The notes below the pieces were generated by a model. The model searched no databases, was not told the origin of the DNA, and worked only from the letters and a program-made list of their open reading frames with translations. Of a DNA stretch of 64,000 nt, positions 9,488 through 17,304 are shown piece by piece; the stretch's first letter is position 1; each line of letters starts with the position of its first letter. The translations under genes and the position numbers were made by a program. The DNA is from GWE2-42-39 sp034003625 (lineage in GTDB: Bacteria > Bacteroidota > Bacteroidia > Bacteroidales > Prolixibacteraceae), in contig JAVEYG010000010.1 of NCBI GenBank assembly GCA_034003625.1, positions 56,583 through 120,582 of the forward strand, read 5' to 3'.

Positions 9488-10105
9488 TTATAAATATTTT
9501 GTCAAACCATTGATTGTCAGAAAAAAATAAAATAAGAGGGGAAGTGATTTAATATGTTTGGGGAGTTCGTTCCGTAAATAATTCAACGAGTGGCGAATTT
9601 GGGTGTCGACTGTATTTTCAGAAATGCCTAATTTCTCAGCAATTTGTTTGTAGGTCATCCCCATGTCCCGGTTCATGAGAAATATCTGGCGCCTGCGTTC
9701 GGGGATATTTTCAATCAACGAATAAATCAGCTCAACCAGCTTTTTAATTTCAATGTCGTCTTCGGTTTGTTCAATATCTACTAAAATCTGATCGTTGTAA
9801 TATTCGGTAAACGCTTTTTTCTTTAACAGATCGAAAATGTCGTTTCGGGCAATTGTAAAAAGATAATTATTGAATGATTTATCCGGATTGATGTTTTTGC
9901 GCTTTTCCCAAATAAGGGTAAAAACCTTCTGAACAAGGTCTTCCACTTCGCTTTGGTTTTTCAGGAAACGCAATGAAAAAGCATACAATTTCTTGTGGTA
10001 TGTATAATACAATTTATCAAACGCTTTTATGTCGCCGTTCGCAAGTGCTTGTATTAATGCTTTTTCCTCCGGTAGATTCATTCGTTCAGGCTTTGGTTTG
10101 TTCAA
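9488..10105 (-). CDS. ECF sigma-70 factor (Bacteroidota FecI/RpoE-like)
   Basis: A 205-residue sigma factor. Region 2 is seen as the block from FDKLYYTYHKKLYAFSLRFL through EVEDLVQKVFTLIWEKR. Region 4 is the helix-turn-helix segment MTYKQIAEKLGISENTVD near residues 153-170. The C-terminal hydrophobic tail (LPLLFYFFLTI) is typical of Bacteroidota PUL sigma factors. It likely directs transcription of susC-susD and the enzymes when freed from the neighbouring FecR. A second possible start lies at MNLPEE eight codons in. A terminator separates it from the GH105 gene upstream. Confidence 0.93.
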   Translation of the reverse strand: MNKPKPERMNLPEEKALIQALANGDIKAFDKLYYTYHKKLYAFSLRFLKNQSEVEDLVQKVFTLIWEKRKNINPDKSFNNYLFTIARNDIFDLLKKKAFTEYYNDQILVDIEQTEDDIEIKKLVELIYSLIENIPERRRQIFLMNRDMGMTYKQIAEKLGISENTVDTQIRHSLNYLRNELPKHIKSLPLLFYFFLTINGLTKYL

Positions 10106-10266
10106 AAAAGCGATGCTCGATTGACATAAAACTGCATATAAATTTCTTCATTTTTGCTGACAGAATATATACAAAACGATTAAAATTTCAATAAACCCCT
10201 GAAATTTTGGTGAGAGCCTGCCGGGTATAGAAAGAATGTTTGGGTGGAGAAATGTGATTTTGAGAC

Positions 10267-10311
10267 AAAAAGAAGCGGAAAACAACATTTTAGATTTGTT
10301 TTTCCGCTTCT
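10267..10311 (-). terminator. Intrinsic terminator after the GH105 gene
   Basis: On the minus strand a 15-pair stem (AGAAGCGGAAAA... with its complement, one bulged base; arms 10271-10285 and 10296-10311) is followed by TTTTTGTC. It lies between the GH105 stop at 10333 and the sigma gene start at 10105, so it should end the GH105 transcript and insulate the regulator genes. Confidence 0.8.
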
Positions 10312-10332
10312 AAAGTTATTGGTAAATGCCTG

Positions 10333-11427
10333 CTACAATTTGATTACTTCGCTTCCGGCCAGAAGAAATGCACCTGCGCCGTATACTTCCCAGCTTTCTG
10401 CTGTGAAATTTTTCTTCGGGTCGGCGCCAATCGGTTGGCACCAGCCAACACGCCCGTCAGTTTGAACCAGTCCGTTCAACGCGGCCCATGCATTTTTTAC
10501 TACCGGCAGATACTTGTCTTTTGCCAGGATACCCTTGTTGATCCCCCACGCCAGGGCATAGCAGTAAAAGCCTGATCCACTGGCTTCACCGCCCGGGTAC
10601 GATTCCGGGTCGAGCAGACTGGCCCGCCAAAGCCCGTCTTCCTGTTGCAACCCGGCAACCCGTTCCGACATTTCAACAAAAAGTTTTTCATAGAAAGCGC
10701 GTTCCTTGTAATCCTTTGGCAGCTCTTCGAGTACCCTGACCAGTCCGCCCATTACCCAGCCGTTTCCGCGCGACCAGAAAATCTTTTTCCCGTTGGCCTC
10801 CTTCAAAATGGTTGGCTGGTCCCATTGATAGCGGTTATCTCTTGCAAAAAGGTGTTCTTCTTTGTCGTACAACAAATCGTAACATTCCTTAAAAAGTTTG
10901 TCGTTCAGTTCTAAGTATTTATTGTCTTTCAGGGTCATCCCTAATTTTACGTAAGCAGGCGGGGCCATGAAAAGGGCATCGCACCACCACCATGTAATAA
11001 GCTGCATAGGTTCTTGTACCGGATAAGGGGTTGCGATGAATTCGTCCATCATTTTAACGAATGGCTGGATCATTTTCTGATCTTTTTTTATCCGGTACAC
11101 ATCTATGTATGTCTGGCAAATGGCATGGTCGTCGGCATGATGGAGCCGGGGGCCGGGTTTCCACTCGTTGGCTTCACCCATATCAATCATCGCCTGTAAT
11201 AATTTTTTCGACTTTGTGGTTTCATAGGCAGCTTCAATTCCGGCATAAAAGGCTCCGTTAGTCCAGTCGTGAAGATTGTGTTTGGGGTTGGCCAGCTGCC
11301 AGTCAGCAGTTTTGGTCATCATACCTTTAATGTATTTCTTGCTGAAATACTTTGATTCCGGGTTACCGGAAATACTTTGTAGTGAAATCAGGAGAATTAC
11401 TCCTGCAAAGAATACGGTTAATTTCAT
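10333..11427 (-). CDS. GH105/GH88-type unsaturated uronyl hydrolase, exported
   Basis: A 364-residue protein with a signal peptide (about 1-21). It shows the (alpha/alpha)6-barrel motifs of the YteR/YesR family: HDWTNGAFYAG, LHHADDHAICQTYID, WWWCDALFMAPPAY (the Asp is the expected general acid/base), FWSRGNGWVMGGL and YPGGEASGSGFYCYALAWG. Members hydrate and remove the unsaturated uronic acid left by polysaccharide lyases from rhamnogalacturonan or related pectic and ulvan-type oligosaccharides. It is transcribed alone from a recognisable promoter and ends in a terminator. No lyase is seen in this window, so the substrate would have to be supplied by other loci. Confidence 0.9.
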   Translation of the reverse strand: MKLTVFFAGVILLISLQSISGNPESKYFSKKYIKGMMTKTADWQLANPKHNLHDWTNGAFYAGIEAAYETTKSKKLLQAMIDMGEANEWKPGPRLHHADDHAICQTYIDVYRIKKDQKMIQPFVKMMDEFIATPYPVQEPMQLITWWWCDALFMAPPAYVKLGMTLKDNKYLELNDKLFKECYDLLYDKEEHLFARDNRYQWDQPTILKEANGKKIFWSRGNGWVMGGLVRVLEELPKDYKERAFYEKLFVEMSERVAGLQQEDGLWRASLLDPESYPGGEASGSGFYCYALAWGINKGILAKDKYLPVVKNAWAALNGLVQTDGRVGWCQPIGADPKKNFTAESWEVYGAGAFLLAGSEVIKL

Positions 11428-11455
11428 GGTTGTTCAATAAATTAAATTCAAAATG

Positions 11456-11497
11456 CAATCGATTGTACAAACATACAAATTCATTTCATTACTGCAA
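11456..11497 (-). promoter_or_regulatory. GH105 promoter with overlapping palindromic operator candidate
   Basis: On the minus strand the -7 element TATGTTTG (11475-11468) matches TAnnTTTG exactly, with a TTG -33 element (11497-11495) at a spacing of 19. A perfect 10-bp palindrome CAATCGATTG (11456-11465) covers the expected transcription start. That placement fits a repressor operator; LacI-family sites often have such an ATCGAT core. No regulator gene is adjacent. Confidence 0.65.
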
Positions 11498-11565
11498 TAT
11501 CTGCGTGAAAAATATGAATCAGTATTAATTAAACATGAATTTCTTTCAAACTTTAAATTCACCTG

Positions 11566-11596
11566 TTGTTTTACAATCAATTTATAATTATAATTG
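11566..11596 (+). promoter_or_regulatory. his operon promoter
   Basis: TTG (11566-11568) and TATAATTG (11589-11596, one mismatch to TAnnTTTG) are separated by 20 bases, the Bacteroidota -33/-7 layout. The predicted start falls about 10-20 bases before the leader-peptide ATG at 11617. Confidence 0.6.
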
Positions 11597-11616
11597 CATT
11601 TCAAATTTTAAATAAA

Positions 11617-11670
11617 ATGATTAATAAAACAGGACATTGCGGCCATCATTGGAACAACCTATTCTGGTAG
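11617..11670 (+). CDS. hisL: his operon leader peptide (17 aa)
   Basis: ATG at 11617 opens a 17-codon frame ending in TAG at 11668-11670: MINKTGHCGHHWNNLFW. It contains three His codons, two of them adjacent (11635-11637, 11644-11646, 11647-11649). These codons lie in the 5' arm of the first leader hairpin, where ribosome stalling for charged His-tRNA would alter folding. Position just after a promoter and just before a terminator hairpin and hisG supports a regulatory leader peptide. The frame is too short to be supported by coding statistics, so the call rests on His content and the matching RNA structures. Confidence 0.75.
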   Translation: MINKTGHCGHHWNNLFW

Positions 11671-11723
11671 GCCGTGATTCTTTTGTCTTGTAGCAAAAAA
11701 TATTAATTAAAAGAAGGCTTACC
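11636..11723 (+). promoter_or_regulatory. his attenuator: pause hairpin and antiterminator
   Basis: Two mutually exclusive pairings are visible. Hairpin 1:2 pairs ATTGCGGCC (11636-11644) with GGCCGTGAT (11670-11678), nine pairs with two wobbles, and its 5' arm overlaps the His codons. Hairpin 2:3 pairs GGTAGGCC (11666-11673) with GGCTTACC (11716-11723), eight pairs with one wobble. The 2:3 pairing uses bases of the 1:2 arm and also the 5' arm of the terminator. Stalling at the His codons would block 1:2, allow 2:3 and prevent termination. Confidence 0.75.
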
Positions 11724-11746
11724 GCGAGGTGGGCCTTCTTTATTTT
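11711..11746 (+). terminator. his attenuator terminator hairpin
   Basis: A 13-pair stem (11711-11723 with 11728-11740, two G-T wobbles) closed by a GCGA tetraloop (GNRA type) is followed by TATTTTAT. It lies 24 bases upstream of the hisG start and after the leader-peptide stop, as expected for the terminator arm of transcription attenuation. Confidence 0.85.
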
Positions 11747-11764
11747 ATAGAAAAACGAAATAGT

Positions 11765-12622
11765 ATGACTCAACTGAAAATTGCCATTCAAAACAAAGGA
11801 CGATTGTACGAAGATTCGATGGAACTGATCAAAGAAGCAGGGATTAAGTTTTCGTTGGCAGGCCGCGAACTGCTTGCAACGGCCAAAAATTATCCGTTGG
11901 ACGCCCTTTTCCTGCGCGACGACGATATTCCGCAAACCGTGGCCGACGGGGTAGCCGATGTAGGTATTGTAGGCGAAAACGAAGTGCTGGAGAAAAAGGA
12001 AAACGTACAGATTGTCAAACGGCTGGGCTTCAGCAAATGCCGCTTGTCGCTGGCCATTCCGAAATCGGACGAATATCCTGGAATTTCATATTTCAACGGA
12101 AAGAAAATCGCTACCTCCTATCCGGTTATCCTTCAGGATTTTCTGGATAAACACCATATAAAAGCGGATATACATGTAATTACCGGTTCGGTGGAAATTG
12201 CCCCCGGGATTGGCTTGGCCGATGCCATTTTCGATATTGTCAGTTCGGGGTCAACCCTGGTGAGCAACCGGTTAAAAGAAGTGGAAGTAGTAACTCCTTC
12301 GGAAGCGGTATTGATTGCCAATCCCAACCTGGGCGAAGCTAAAAAGGCGATCCTTGATGAATTGATTTTTCGAATGGAATCGGTACAACGTGCCGAAGGG
12401 AAAAAGTACATCCTGCTGAATGCGCCGAATGAAAAGATTGCTGAAATTTCAACTATTCTGCCCGGGATGAAAAGCCCTACTGTAACGCCGCTGGCCGAAG
12501 AAGGCTGGAGTTCGGTCCATTCTGTAATTGCTGAAAATGATTTTTGGGAAATTATCGGAAAACTGAAAAATGCCGGAGCACAAGGGATTCTGGTTATCCC
12601 GATTGAAAAAATGATATTTTGA
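11765..12622 (+). CDS. hisG: ATP phosphoribosyltransferase, long form
   Basis: First enzyme of histidine synthesis: ATP plus PRPP gives phosphoribosyl-ATP. I choose the start MTQLKIAIQ (11765), giving 285 residues; the frame extends upstream into the terminator hairpin, which should not be coding. The PRPP-binding segment GSVEIAPGIGLADAIFDIVS is near residues 142-161. The C-terminal ~80 residues (LNAPNEKIAEISTILPG to GILVIPIEKMIF) match the ACT-like regulatory domain of the long form, which gives histidine feedback inhibition without HisZ. It is the first structural gene behind the attenuator, and hisD follows after 47 bases. Confidence 0.97.
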   Translation: MTQLKIAIQNKGRLYEDSMELIKEAGIKFSLAGRELLATAKNYPLDALFLRDDDIPQTVADGVADVGIVGENEVLEKKENVQIVKRLGFSKCRLSLAIPKSDEYPGISYFNGKKIATSYPVILQDFLDKHHIKADIHVITGSVEIAPGIGLADAIFDIVSSGSTLVSNRLKEVEVVTPSEAVLIANPNLGEAKKAILDELIFRMESVQRAEGKKYILLNAPNEKIAEISTILPGMKSPTVTPLAEEGWSSVHSVIAENDFWEIIGKLKNAGAQGILVIPIEKMIF

Positions 12623-12669
12623 TCATGTCTTAATAAAAACAGATTAGAAATTTTGACAATACCACGCGC

Positions 12670-13962
12670 ATGAAACGATACCTGAACCCCGAACAAAAAG
12701 AATGGGCTAAAATATTGGAACGCCCGTTATTCAATGCTTCTGACCTGACAGGTCAGGTTCAGTCCATTTTAAATGACATCCAGTCGAGTGGAGGGCATGC
12801 AATCCGCAAATACACGGATAAATATGACGGTGTATTTATTCGTAAGTTTTCAGTGTCAGAAGAAGAAATTGCAACAGCTGCCGGTTTACTGGAGGTTGAC
12901 CTGAAGGCTGCCATTGAAACGGCTGCCGAAAATATCAGCCGGTTTCATCTCAGCCAAAAGCCGGAACTGAAAAAGATTGAAACAACTCCGGGAGTCGTTT
13001 GCTGGCAAAAAGCAGTTCCCATCGAAAAGGTGGGCTTGTACATACCAGGGGGGTCGGCGCCATTGTTTTCAACGGTGCTGATGTTGGCTATTCCGGCAAA
13101 AATTGCTGGTTGCAAGGAGATTGTGCTTTGCTCTCCGCCCAACAAAGAAGGAAAAATACATCCAGCCATTTTGTTTGCCGCGCAGTTGGTCGGGGTAACG
13201 AAAATATTCAAACTGGGAGGTGTGCAAGCCATCGGGGCCATGGCGTATGGGGCCGATTGCGTTCCTAAAGTGGATAAGATTTTTGGGCCGGGTAACCAGT
13301 TTGTGATGGCTGCCAAGCAGTTGGTCAGTATCAGTGATGTGGCGATCGACATGCCTGCCGGTCCTTCCGAAGTAGCGATTATGGCCGATGAGTCGGCCAA
13401 TGCGGCTTTTGTTGCAGCCGATCTGCTTTCGCAGGCCGAACATGGCCCCGATAGCCAGGTAGTGCTGGTGACAAGCTCGCAGTCGCTGGTGGATGAGGTG
13501 GAAATGAACCTTGCCGGTCAGCTTGCCTCGTTAGACCGGAAAGAAATTGCAGCACGGGCGTTGGGAAACAGCGTGGCGATTGTACTTTCTACGGAAGAAG
13601 AAATGATTGATCTTATTAACGAATATGCTCCGGAACACCTGATTATTTCAATGAAAAATTATTCGGAAGTGGGAGAGAAGATTATCAATGCCGGTTCGGT
13701 TTTTCTGGGTAATTATACGCCCGAGAGCGCCGGCGATTACGCTTCGGGGACCAATCATACCTTACCAACCAACGGTTGGGCGCGCTCGTTCAGCGGGGTA
13801 AACATCGACAGTTTCATTAAAAAAATTACTTTTCAGGAAATATCGCCGGAAGGCATGAAAAATCTGGGGCCGGTAATTGAAACCATGGCGGCAGCCGAAC
13901 AATTGGATGGGCACAGGAATGCGGTTACGCTGCGGTTGAATGAAATAAGGAATAAGAAATAA
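12670..13962 (+). CDS. hisD: Histidinol dehydrogenase
   Basis: Last two oxidation steps of the pathway, L-histidinol to histidine with two NAD+, zinc dependent. The 430-residue length is normal. Conserved blocks are GLYIPGGSAPLFSTVLMLA, KIFGPGNQFV, DMPAGPSEVAI, LLSQAEHGPDSQVVL (Gln/His zinc-site region), EYAPEHLII and NHTLPT. The C-terminal GHRNAVTLR block is also present. Near the N-terminus the codons for DLTGQ fall in a palindromic stretch (CTGACCTGACAGGTCAG, 12746-12762) that resembles the CCTGACAGG palindrome near 3043. Confidence 0.97.
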   Translation: MKRYLNPEQKEWAKILERPLFNASDLTGQVQSILNDIQSSGGHAIRKYTDKYDGVFIRKFSVSEEEIATAAGLLEVDLKAAIETAAENISRFHLSQKPELKKIETTPGVVCWQKAVPIEKVGLYIPGGSAPLFSTVLMLAIPAKIAGCKEIVLCSPPNKEGKIHPAILFAAQLVGVTKIFKLGGVQAIGAMAYGADCVPKVDKIFGPGNQFVMAAKQLVSISDVAIDMPAGPSEVAIMADESANAAFVAADLLSQAEHGPDSQVVLVTSSQSLVDEVEMNLAGQLASLDRKEIAARALGNSVAIVLSTEEEMIDLINEYAPEHLIISMKNYSEVGEKIINAGSVFLGNYTPESAGDYASGTNHTLPTNGWARSFSGVNIDSFIKKITFQEISPEGMKNLGPVIETMAAAEQLDGHRNAVTLRLNEIRNKK

Positions 13963-14007
13963 AAAACCAGAAATAAGAAAATGGAAAAATGATCATCACC
14001 GCAATTC

Positions 14008-14045
14008 TTTCTCCCCCTCTTTTGGAGGGGGTTGGGGGGAGGCTT
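14008..14045. repeat. C-rich/G-rich hairpin repeat, copy a
   Basis: CCCCCTC (14013-14019), TTTTG loop, GAGGGGG (14025-14031), followed by TTGGGGGGAGGCTTT. The copy lies between hisD and hisC, 12 bases before the hisC ATG. The preceding bases (13940-14000) also hold short AATAAGAAATA-type micro-repeats. It is one of at least seven related copies in the his operon gaps. Confidence 0.8.
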
Positions 14046-14057
14046 TAAATAAGAAAT

Positions 14058-15089
14058 ATGGAACTTGAAAAATTACTTCGAAACAATATAAAGGCATTAA
14101 AACCGTATTCTTCGGCCCGCGATGAATTTTCGGGCGAGGCCGAGGTGTTTCTTGATGCCAACGAAAACCCGTATAACGAGCCGTATAACCGTTATCCCGA
14201 TCCATTGCAGTGGACCGTGAAAACGAAAATTTCAGAAATTAAAAATGTTGCCCCGGAAAAAATTTTCCTTGGGAACGGCAGCGACGAACCCATCGATATT
14301 GTGTTCCGGGCATTTTGCGAACCGGGGACCGACAATGTGGTTTCCATCGATCCGACCTACGGGATGTACCAGGTGGCAGCCGATATTAATAATGTGGAAA
14401 TCCGCAAAGTGAAACTTGACGGGAATTATAATTTTAAGGCGCAAGACCTGCTGGATGCGGCGAATTTCTACACCAAAGCAATTTTTATTTGTTCGCCCAA
14501 CAACCCGACAGCCAACCTGCTCGATAAACCGGAAATTGTAAAACTGCTTACCGGTTTCGATGGTGTGGTGGTGGTTGACGAGGCGTACATTGATTTTGCG
14601 CCGGAAGGCAGCCTGCTTCCCGAACTGGACAAGTATCCGAACCTGATTGTTTTGCAAACGTTCTCGAAGGCTTGGGGAATGGCCGGTATCCGCCTCGGAA
14701 TGGCTTTCGCACAGCCGGAAATCATCCGCGTTTTCAATAAGATAAAATATCCGTACAATATCAACATACTGACGCAGCAAAAGGTATTGGAATTGCTGGC
14801 TAATCTTCAGGAAAAGGAAGAGTGGGTAAAAACCATTCTTGCTGAACGGGCGAAACTGGCGGTGGAATTGGCAAAATTCCCGTTTGTGCAGAACGTTTAC
14901 CCGAGCGATGCTAACTTTATTCTCGTGAAAATGCACGATGCACGCGGTATTTACAAATATCTGACCGAACAGAAAATTATCGTTCGCGACCGCTCGAAAG
15001 TAACGCTTTGCGAAGACAGCCTGCGCATCACGGTTGGTTCGCCGGAAGAGAACAAACGGCTGCTGGAGGCGCTGGGGAGACTGATATAA
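14058..15089 (+). CDS. hisC: Histidinol-phosphate aminotransferase
   Basis: PLP-dependent fold type I aminotransferase converting imidazole-acetol phosphate and glutamate to histidinol phosphate. It is 343 residues. Visible motifs: LDANENPYN near residue 34, FICSPNNPTANL near 150, VVVVDEAYIDF near 175, and the PLP-lysine block FSKAWGMAGIRLGMAF near 205-220. The C-terminal LRITVGSPEENKRLL is the substrate carboxylate-binding Arg region. It follows the hairpin repeat and is followed by a 102-base gap of micro-repeats before hisB. Confidence 0.96.
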   Translation: MELEKLLRNNIKALKPYSSARDEFSGEAEVFLDANENPYNEPYNRYPDPLQWTVKTKISEIKNVAPEKIFLGNGSDEPIDIVFRAFCEPGTDNVVSIDPTYGMYQVAADINNVEIRKVKLDGNYNFKAQDLLDAANFYTKAIFICSPNNPTANLLDKPEIVKLLTGFDGVVVVDEAYIDFAPEGSLLPELDKYPNLIVLQTFSKAWGMAGIRLGMAFAQPEIIRVFNKIKYPYNINILTQQKVLELLANLQEKEEWVKTILAERAKLAVELAKFPFVQNVYPSDANFILVKMHDARGIYKYLTEQKIIVRDRSKVTLCEDSLRITVGSPEENKRLLEALGRLI

Positions 15090-15191
15090 AAAACAAAAAA
15101 TAATAAGAAACACTGAATAAGAAATAAGGAACATCGAAGTATTCCTTTTAGATTTCTTGTTTTTTGTTCGATATTCGATATTTTTAAGATT
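15090..15191. repeat. Micro-repeat gap between hisC and hisB
   Basis: The 102-base gap is built from short near-repeats such as AATAAGAAA and GAATAAGAAATAAGGAA, then ATTCGATATTT-like words in the opposite sense. No gene is seen. It is the same style of degenerate word repeat that flanks the four-helix-bundle insert further downstream. Confidence 0.5.
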
Positions 15192-16313
15192 ATGAAAAAG
15201 GCACTTTTTATTGACCGCGACGGGACGCTGATAGCAGAACCGGCTGACGAACAGATCGATTCGTTAGAAAAACTTGAATTCATTCCGAAGGTTTTTCGCA
15301 ACCTGCACTTTATTGCCAAAAACCTGTCGTACGAATTGGTGATGGTCAGCAATCAGGATGGCCTGGGAACAGTCAGTTTTCCGGAAGAAACATTCTGGCC
15401 GGCGCACAATAAAATGCTGAAAGCATTTGAAAACGAAGGGGTTGTTTTCGATGATATTCTCATCGATCGCAGTTTTCCGGCAGACAATGCGCCAACCCGT
15501 AAGCCGCGCACCGGATTGCTGGGCAACTACACGAATGGCGATTACGACCTGGCCAACAGTTTTGTCATTGGCGACCGCCTGACCGATATTGAACTGGCTA
15601 AGAACCTCGGCGCAAAAGGGATTTTGCTCAACGACGGTTCGTTGGCAAACGACCTTCAGGAAAAAGGACTGGCAGAATACTGCGTGTTGATTACCACCGA
15701 CTGGGACGAGATTTATGCCCGGGTTGCCGCGCCTGAGCGCACTGCGGTGGTCGAGCGCAATACGAAAGAAACAAAAATAAGGGTGGAACTCAAGCTCGAC
15801 GGGACTGGCAAAGGAAATATCCGCACCGGATTGGGCTTTTTCGATCACATGCTCGACCAGATTGCCCGTCACTCGGGCGTAGATCTGACCGTAGTGGTAA
15901 ACGGGGATTTGCAGGTAGACGAACACCATACCATTGAAGATACAGGATTGGCTTTGGGCGAAGCCTTTAAACAGGCTTTGGGCGATAAACGCGGCGTGGA
16001 GCGCTACGGTTATTGTCTTCCGATGGACGACTGCCTGGCGCAGGTGGCCATCGACTTTGGCGGTCGCCCGTGGATCGTGTGGAATGCCGAATTCCGCAGG
16101 GAAAAAGTGGGGGACATGCCTACCGAAATGTTCTTTCATTTTTTTAAATCGTTTTCCGATACTTCGCTTTCCAATCTGAATATCAAAGCGGAAGGGGAAA
16201 ATGAACACCATAAAATTGAAGGTATCTTTAAAGCGCTGGCACGGGCGATAAAAATGGCCATCCGGAAAGATGTGTTTAATTTTGAGCTGCCATCAACAAA
16301 AGGAACGCTTTAG
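15192..16313 (+). CDS. hisB: Bifunctional histidinol-phosphatase / imidazoleglycerol-phosphate dehydratase
   Basis: 373-residue fusion. The N-terminal HAD phosphatase (about 1-165) shows FIDRDGTLIAE with the nucleophile Asp, MVSNQDGLG and FVIGDRLTDIELAKNLG. The C-terminal dehydratase (about 185-373) shows RTGLGFFDHMLDQIARHSG, DEHHTIEDTGLALGEA and the metal-binding ENEHHKIEG. The enzyme performs the dehydration before HisC and the dephosphorylation after it. The fused form is shared by enterobacteria and many Bacteroidota. Confidence 0.97.
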   Translation: MKKALFIDRDGTLIAEPADEQIDSLEKLEFIPKVFRNLHFIAKNLSYELVMVSNQDGLGTVSFPEETFWPAHNKMLKAFENEGVVFDDILIDRSFPADNAPTRKPRTGLLGNYTNGDYDLANSFVIGDRLTDIELAKNLGAKGILLNDGSLANDLQEKGLAEYCVLITTDWDEIYARVAAPERTAVVERNTKETKIRVELKLDGTGKGNIRTGLGFFDHMLDQIARHSGVDLTVVVNGDLQVDEHHTIEDTGLALGEAFKQALGDKRGVERYGYCLPMDDCLAQVAIDFGGRPWIVWNAEFRREKVGDMPTEMFFHFFKSFSDTSLSNLNIKAEGENEHHKIEGIFKALARAIKMAIRKDVFNFELPSTKGTL

Positions 16314-16332
16314 TTTTTTAACCATTTTCATT

Positions 16333-17205
16333 ATGACTACAGATAAAAGTAAATCGACTGCTGTTCTTTTGATCCACTGTCCCGACAAACAAGGGCTTCT
16401 GGCAATGGTAACGGAATTTATCAATACCAACAACGGGAATATTTTGTACCTCGACCAGCATGTCGACCGGGAAGAGAAATTGTTTTATATGCGGGTGGAG
16501 TGGGACCTGGGCAATTTCAGTATCCCACGGGATAAAATTGCCGACTATTTTTCGACGCTCATTGCCCAGAAAAACCAGATGACTTTTGAAATTCATTTTT
16601 CAGAAGAAAAGCCCCGTATGGCCATTTTTGTTTCGAAAATGCCGCATTGTTTGTTCGACCTTCTGTCCCGTTACACTGCGGGGGAGTGGAACGTTGAGAT
16701 ACCGCTGATCATCAGTAACCATCCCGATATGGCTGATGTGGCCCGCCGTTTCGATATCGGTTACCATGTTTTCCCGATCAACAAAGAAAACAAGGCTGAG
16801 TTAGAGGTGCAGGAAATTGCACTAATGGAAAAACACAAAATTGATTTTATAGTCCTGGCCCGCTATATGCAAATTATCAGCGATGAGTTTATTGCCCATT
16901 TCCCCAACCGGATTATCAATATCCATCATTCGTTTTTGCCGGCATTTGTGGGGGCGAAACCCTATCATGCGGCCCACGAGCGCGGGGTGAAAATTATTGG
17001 CGCCACCAGCCACTATGTCACTACGGAACTTGATGCCGGGCCGATTATCAAGCAGGAAGTTGCCCACGTCAGTCATAAAGACACGGTAAACGACCTGATT
17101 GCCAAAGGGCGCGACCTGGAAAAAATCGTCCTTTCGAAAGCTGTAAACAAACATATAGAACGGAAAATATTGGTTTATAATAATCGCACGGTGGTGTTCA
17201 GCTAA
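16333..17205 (+). CDS. purU: Formyltetrahydrofolate deformylase
   Basis: Hydrolyses 10-formyl-THF to formate and THF. Start chosen at MTTDKSKST (16333), giving 290 residues; the frame reads further upstream into hisB. An N-terminal ACT domain (about 10-85, AVLLIHCPDKQGLLAMVTEF) precedes the formyltransferase fold with RYMQIISDEF, the catalytic NIHHSFLPAF, and GATSHYVTTELDAGPII. It lies 19 bases after hisB, so it is part of the his transcript. Placement in a his operon is unusual; histidine synthesis releases AICAR, whose recycling uses 10-formyl-THF, so a balancing role is plausible but inferred. Confidence 0.93.
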   Translation: MTTDKSKSTAVLLIHCPDKQGLLAMVTEFINTNNGNILYLDQHVDREEKLFYMRVEWDLGNFSIPRDKIADYFSTLIAQKNQMTFEIHFSEEKPRMAIFVSKMPHCLFDLLSRYTAGEWNVEIPLIISNHPDMADVARRFDIGYHVFPINKENKAELEVQEIALMEKHKIDFIVLARYMQIISDEFIAHFPNRIINIHHSFLPAFVGAKPYHAAHERGVKIIGATSHYVTTELDAGPIIKQEVAHVSHKDTVNDLIAKGRDLEKIVLSKAVNKHIERKILVYNNRTVVFS

Positions 17206-17240
17206 GAGCCTCCTCCCGACCTCCTCCAAAAGAGGAGGAG
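17206..17240. repeat. C-rich/G-rich hairpin repeat, copy b (inverted)
   Basis: Begins directly after the purU stop: GAGCCTCCTCCCGAC, then CTCCTCCAAAAGAGGAGGAG. It reads as the reverse complement of copy a at 14008-14045 and can form a stem CTCCTC/GAGGAG. Confidence 0.75.
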
Positions 17241-17304
17241 CAAAAAAGGTCGCGTTGGTAATTAGATATTGAAAATTGGATATTTATTATTAAAATTATT
17301 GATT

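Noticed and set aside
12746..12762. Palindrome CTGACCTGACAGGTCAG in hisD as an operator or inserted repeat
   Set aside because: It lies in conserved reading frame near the N-terminus and the protein length is normal, so chance codon use is the simpler explanation.
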